Assembly (NCBI GenBank): GCA_032622095.1
Contig: CP136063.1
Span: 27,776,987-27,840,986, forward strand
DNA length: 64,000 bases
Direction of reading: 5' to 3'
Origin: Siphonodentalium dalli
Lineage: Eukaryota > Mollusca > Scaphopoda > Gadilida > Siphonodentaliidae
Shown: one piece after another, positions 61,520 through 64,000 of the stretch
Numbering within the stretch: the stretch's first letter is position 1
Layout: each line of letters opens with the position of its first letter
The notes under the pieces: generated by a model
What the model was told of the DNA's origin: nothing
Databases searched by the model: none
The model's input: only the letters and a program-made list of their open reading frames with translations
Made by a program: the position numbers and the translations under genes

Positions 61520-62597
61520 GTCAAAAATTACACCAATGACCACTGGCGATATATTTCAACATCCATTCATGTTCGGCGCACTGTATTAATTGTTGCATTG
61601 GCTAATGGGTAATCACTCAAAACAAAGTCGGCTGTCTGTCTTGCCGACCGGCCGTGGTTATGCGGTTTTATCACGATGCGGCTTAAAAATGACATATTTT
61701 GAGTCCAAAAACGGTCGAAATTCATTAGTTTTGGAATAGTAGTTCGTTTTGTTTTCACTTTTTTTTAAACGCGCATTTTTTACAAAAAAAATTCTCGACT
61801 TTGATATTTGAAAAACGAAACTGGTGTCAGCCGTATAATGTTATAACACTTCTCCGCATGGACCACGTTTTCCTAAAGCACAATCCGTCTATGCGCGGAC
61901 TTTCGCTTGCAATTCTCAATTCAATTGAAACTATTTTATATCCGTTCGCGTACCCGTAAACCATTTTTTAATATTATATTTTTTAATTGAATGAACGGGA
62001 GTCAGCGTATCCCGTCCGACGCCCCAACCTTGCCACCCCTTAGTCGCTAATTTTGGTATCATAATTTCGGAACGTGATACTTTGCGATTTGGTATTGGTT
62101 TACCATCTGACATAGTGCATACTTTTGTTGAATTCAGATCTGACCATTTAAAAACTGTCTCTTTATCATCTGTATGTGTCACGAGTGAAAATATATGACT
62201 TTATTGTCCGATTGTTAAGACCGCCGATTGCATATTTCGCATTAATTGGACGAGACGTAATGTAAAGTCTTATAACTTACGAATAGGCGACAACGTCGAC
62301 GTCGTACATTCGTTCGCTACTCGGAAAATATACAATAAATGCATTAAAGCGCCGACTAATTCACCACCTGCGTGTATTCAAGAATATGAATCACACCAAA
62401 ATTAAGCGAATTACATATGGAATGTGTAGGTATAAGCTGCCATGTATATATCATTTCCAGAATGCTACCATTTCATGACAATCTATTTGTTAAAATAAAA
62501 CACCTTAAACTGTTGGGAACATCGAGATGTAGGCAAGCGAGCAAAGGGAGTTTAATGTCATTATACCATACGCTATTTCGCTGTTCCGAAATGGGTG
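61520..62597. other. Unique AT-rich flank
   Basis: Sequence here is not repeated elsewhere in the window. It contains T- and A-runs near 61760-61790 and the weak minus-strand reading frame listed separately. I see no splice-supported gene, RNA gene or element end. Confidence 0.5.
61931..62182 (-). other. Possible small coding remnant (83 codons), unidentified
   Basis: This minus-strand frame reads as hydrophilic, mixed-composition protein (for example MTHTDDKETVFKWSDLNS near its start and KGWQGWGVGRD in its middle). That is unlike the low-complexity frames of the surrounding AT-rich DNA. It has no signal peptide, membrane segment or motif I recognise, and I can assign no family. It could be a decayed exon of a host gene or of a transposon, or chance. 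Confidence 0.15.
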
Positions 62598-62630
62598 GTC
62601 GTTCAATGTAGCATAATTACATTGAACGAC
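62598..62630. repeat. Perfect 13-bp inverted repeat, 7-bp loop
   Basis: Arms GTCGTTCAATGTA (62598-62610) and TACATTGAACGAC (62618-62630) flank GCATAAT. It could form a stable stem-loop or be a minimal fold-back left by a transposon. No tandem or satellite repeat surrounds it and no target-site duplication is obvious. Confidence 0.7.
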
Positions 62631-62740
62631 ATATATAAGTATGTTTTTGTGTGAATAACGATTGTTAACTTGGTATTATGAACTTTGCATGACTGTGAAG
62701 ACTTGCAATAACATATTAAATGGTAAAATACGCGCATTCA

Positions 62741-62785
62741 TATCCGTATATTCCCAAGAATATCCGTCTATGCAGGCAGTTATCG
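62741..62785 (+). repeat. Dispersed repeat, copy 1
   Basis: TATCCGTATATTCCCAAGAA and the following bases up to GCAGTTAT match the copy exactly 1200 bp downstream. Weaker similarity continues upstream (GCATGACTGTGAAGACTTGC here, GCACTTCATTGTGGAC there). A hairpin-like ATGGCCGC-TG-GCAGCCAT follows at 62820-62837. Confidence 0.5.
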
Positions 62786-62979
62786 TGTTGTATTTTGTTG
62801 CAAATTTTTTAAATCCAAGATGGCCGCTGGCAGCCATGTTTTTTTGGCCGAATGACCTCAAAATGACTCATTCCTATTTACATGTCCATGTTAACATCCA
62901 TGATAAATAGTATGCACAGAAATTCATATACAGCTGTTTACAGTGAATTTCCCCCCGCAAATCTGTTTTAGTGTTAAAA

Positions 62980-63125
62980 GGGGGGGGGTGGGTGTCAAAA
63001 ATGGTCGGAAAAAACTGCCGAAAACGGAAAAAAATTTGGCGAAGGGTGTGGGTGGGTACAAAAAATGATCGAAAGGGAAAAAATGCCATACGTGCCTGAA
63101 TTTTTTTTCCGACCCCCCCCCTGGG
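62980..63125. repeat. G9/C9-bounded fold-back with AT-rich direct repeats
   Basis: Nine G at 62980-62988 and nine C at 63113-63121 bound a segment in which TCGGAAAAAA follows the G-run and, on the other strand, TCGGAAAAAAAATTC follows the second G-run, giving an imperfect inverted repeat. Between them GGGTGGGTGTCAAAAATGG and GGGTGGGTACAAAAAATG form a direct repeat. It resembles degenerate low-complexity fold-back elements of invertebrate genomes; I cannot name it. Confidence 0.5.
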
Positions 63126-63940
63126 TATACTACCGTTTCAACACATCGGCTATTTATCATTTTGCTGGTGAGAAGGCGTATGTTCAGTTTGGTGCTATTT
63201 ATGCGCACAGAAAAGGCACCATTACTCGGGAAAGCAACCTACTGAAATGCATATAGATGTACGCGAATCATGTTACGTTCTCACACAATGCAGCTTTCCC
63301 AAATCCGCGCTCTTTAAAATAGAATTGGCTGCATGACTGGCCTACTTCTGATGGCACAATGTGTTACGCACCTGTCCGATTAAGTCGCTTTGAACCCAAA
63401 ATGTATACAAAATTCGCACAAGCTTTGGAAAAGTTCGCGATCTTGGACAGTCAGTACAATTGGTTGGACAGTCTGTACAATCGGTATAAACGTTGTAATG
63501 ACATATATCGTGTCTTGACAGCATTACCTGTTATGCTATTTTGATATGTTTCTAAATTATATTTAATGCTTGATTCCTGATACACATATAAAGTGACATT
63601 TCAGTGATCTTTCTAGAGCGTTCCCGAGCATGATAGAACTTCAAATAAAACATATTCGCCTTTGTCCCATTCTGGTGATTTGGGCTCGTATTTAGCATGT
63701 TACTAATTTTATAATAAGACGTAATCAAGACATGTGTTATCAGTTGTGTGAGTGATTGCCATTCGCGCATAATTATTTCATAAATAAATATATCCGCTGC
63801 ACGTAGATATAACCGTCACTTATAGTACTGGCCGTTGAAATCACTGACCCGACAAACTGATAAACCAAGACTTAACACTTGGCAAATTACAGATCGGCAT
63901 TGATTTAAAACTTCGCACTTCATTGTGGACAGATTATAAC
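63126..63940. other. AT-rich flank with a small tandem duplication
   Basis: Nothing gene-like is recognised. A 21-bp tandem duplication starts at 63443 and 63464 (TTGGACAGTCAGTACAATTG then TTGGACAGTCTGTACAATCG). The rest is unique AT-rich sequence. Confidence 0.5.
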
Positions 63941-63985
63941 TATCCGTATATTTCACGAGAATATACCATCCCATAGCAGTTATAA
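63941..63985 (+). repeat. Dispersed repeat, copy 2
   Basis: TATCCGTATATTTCACGAGA up to GCAGTTAT is the diverged partner of the copy at 62741. The window ends 15 bases later, so the extent of the repeat to the right is unknown. Confidence 0.5.
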
Positions 63986-64000
63986 TTTTTAACATCTCAA

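Noticed and set aside
62806-62850. AAGATGGCCGC as a YY1-type site and ATGGCCGC/GCAGCCAT as a hairpin gene.
   Set aside because: It is a single short occurrence, the stem has one mismatch and only a 2-nt loop, and no promoter or transcript context is visible.

Overview
The window looks like non-coding eukaryotic nuclear DNA, AT-rich and built almost entirely from tandem repeats. I found no convincing protein-coding gene, rRNA, tRNA, operon, CRISPR array or prokaryote-type signal in 64 kb. Every open frame is short, most lie inside tandem repeats, and the repeated ones are broken in many copies. A large satellite array, degenerate interspersed repeats and homopolymer-rich fold-backs suggest an invertebrate animal genome. 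That is an inference only: no host gene is present to fix the taxon.

Layout. (1) 1-5447: an older, heterogeneous head-to-tail array of 1.5-2.1 kb elements (called E0-E3 here). Each ends in the same 43-bp block: ATGGAAGTAT, then a small hairpin, then CTAG followed by T. This is the architecture of a Helitron/Helentron-type rolling-circle transposon 3' end. The element bodies are made of degenerate ~150-bp sub-repeats with cores such as GAAACGGCTTGAGATATC. (2) 5448-6827: a diverged edge monomer (M0) linking this family to the main satellite. (3) 6828-58703: a homogeneous megasatellite of 37 complete monomers (28 of 1387 bp, 9 of 1386 bp) plus a truncated 38th, all in the same orientation. Both ends of the array lie inside the window. 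The monomers fall into three diagnostic haplotypes (A, B, C) that alternate in local two-monomer higher-order units (AB, AC, CB), with mosaics and longer-range block duplications. Each complete monomer carries a palindrome with 14-bp arms and a 2-bp centre. (4) 58704-59945: an unrelated ~360-bp degenerate tandem repeat with a small GC-rich minisatellite inside its first copy. (5) 59946-60876: AT-rich DNA, then a strand-biased G/T-rich tract resembling degenerate GGTTAG/GGTTAT. (6) 60877-61519: a second, better Helitron-like 3' terminus (9-bp stem, then CTAG), directly followed by a partial copy of the satellite's ancestral monomer. (7) 61520-64000: mostly unique AT-rich flank with small inverted and direct repeats and one weak possible coding remnant on the minus strand.

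Interpretation. The regions read as one story. A family of rolling-circle-like elements, internally composed of ~150-bp repeats, formed head-to-tail concatemers. One diverged version was then amplified and homogenised by unequal exchange or conversion into a ~52 kb array with local dimeric higher-order structure and diverged edges. Any functional role (centromeric, heterochromatic, transcribed satellite RNA) cannot be judged from sequence alone.
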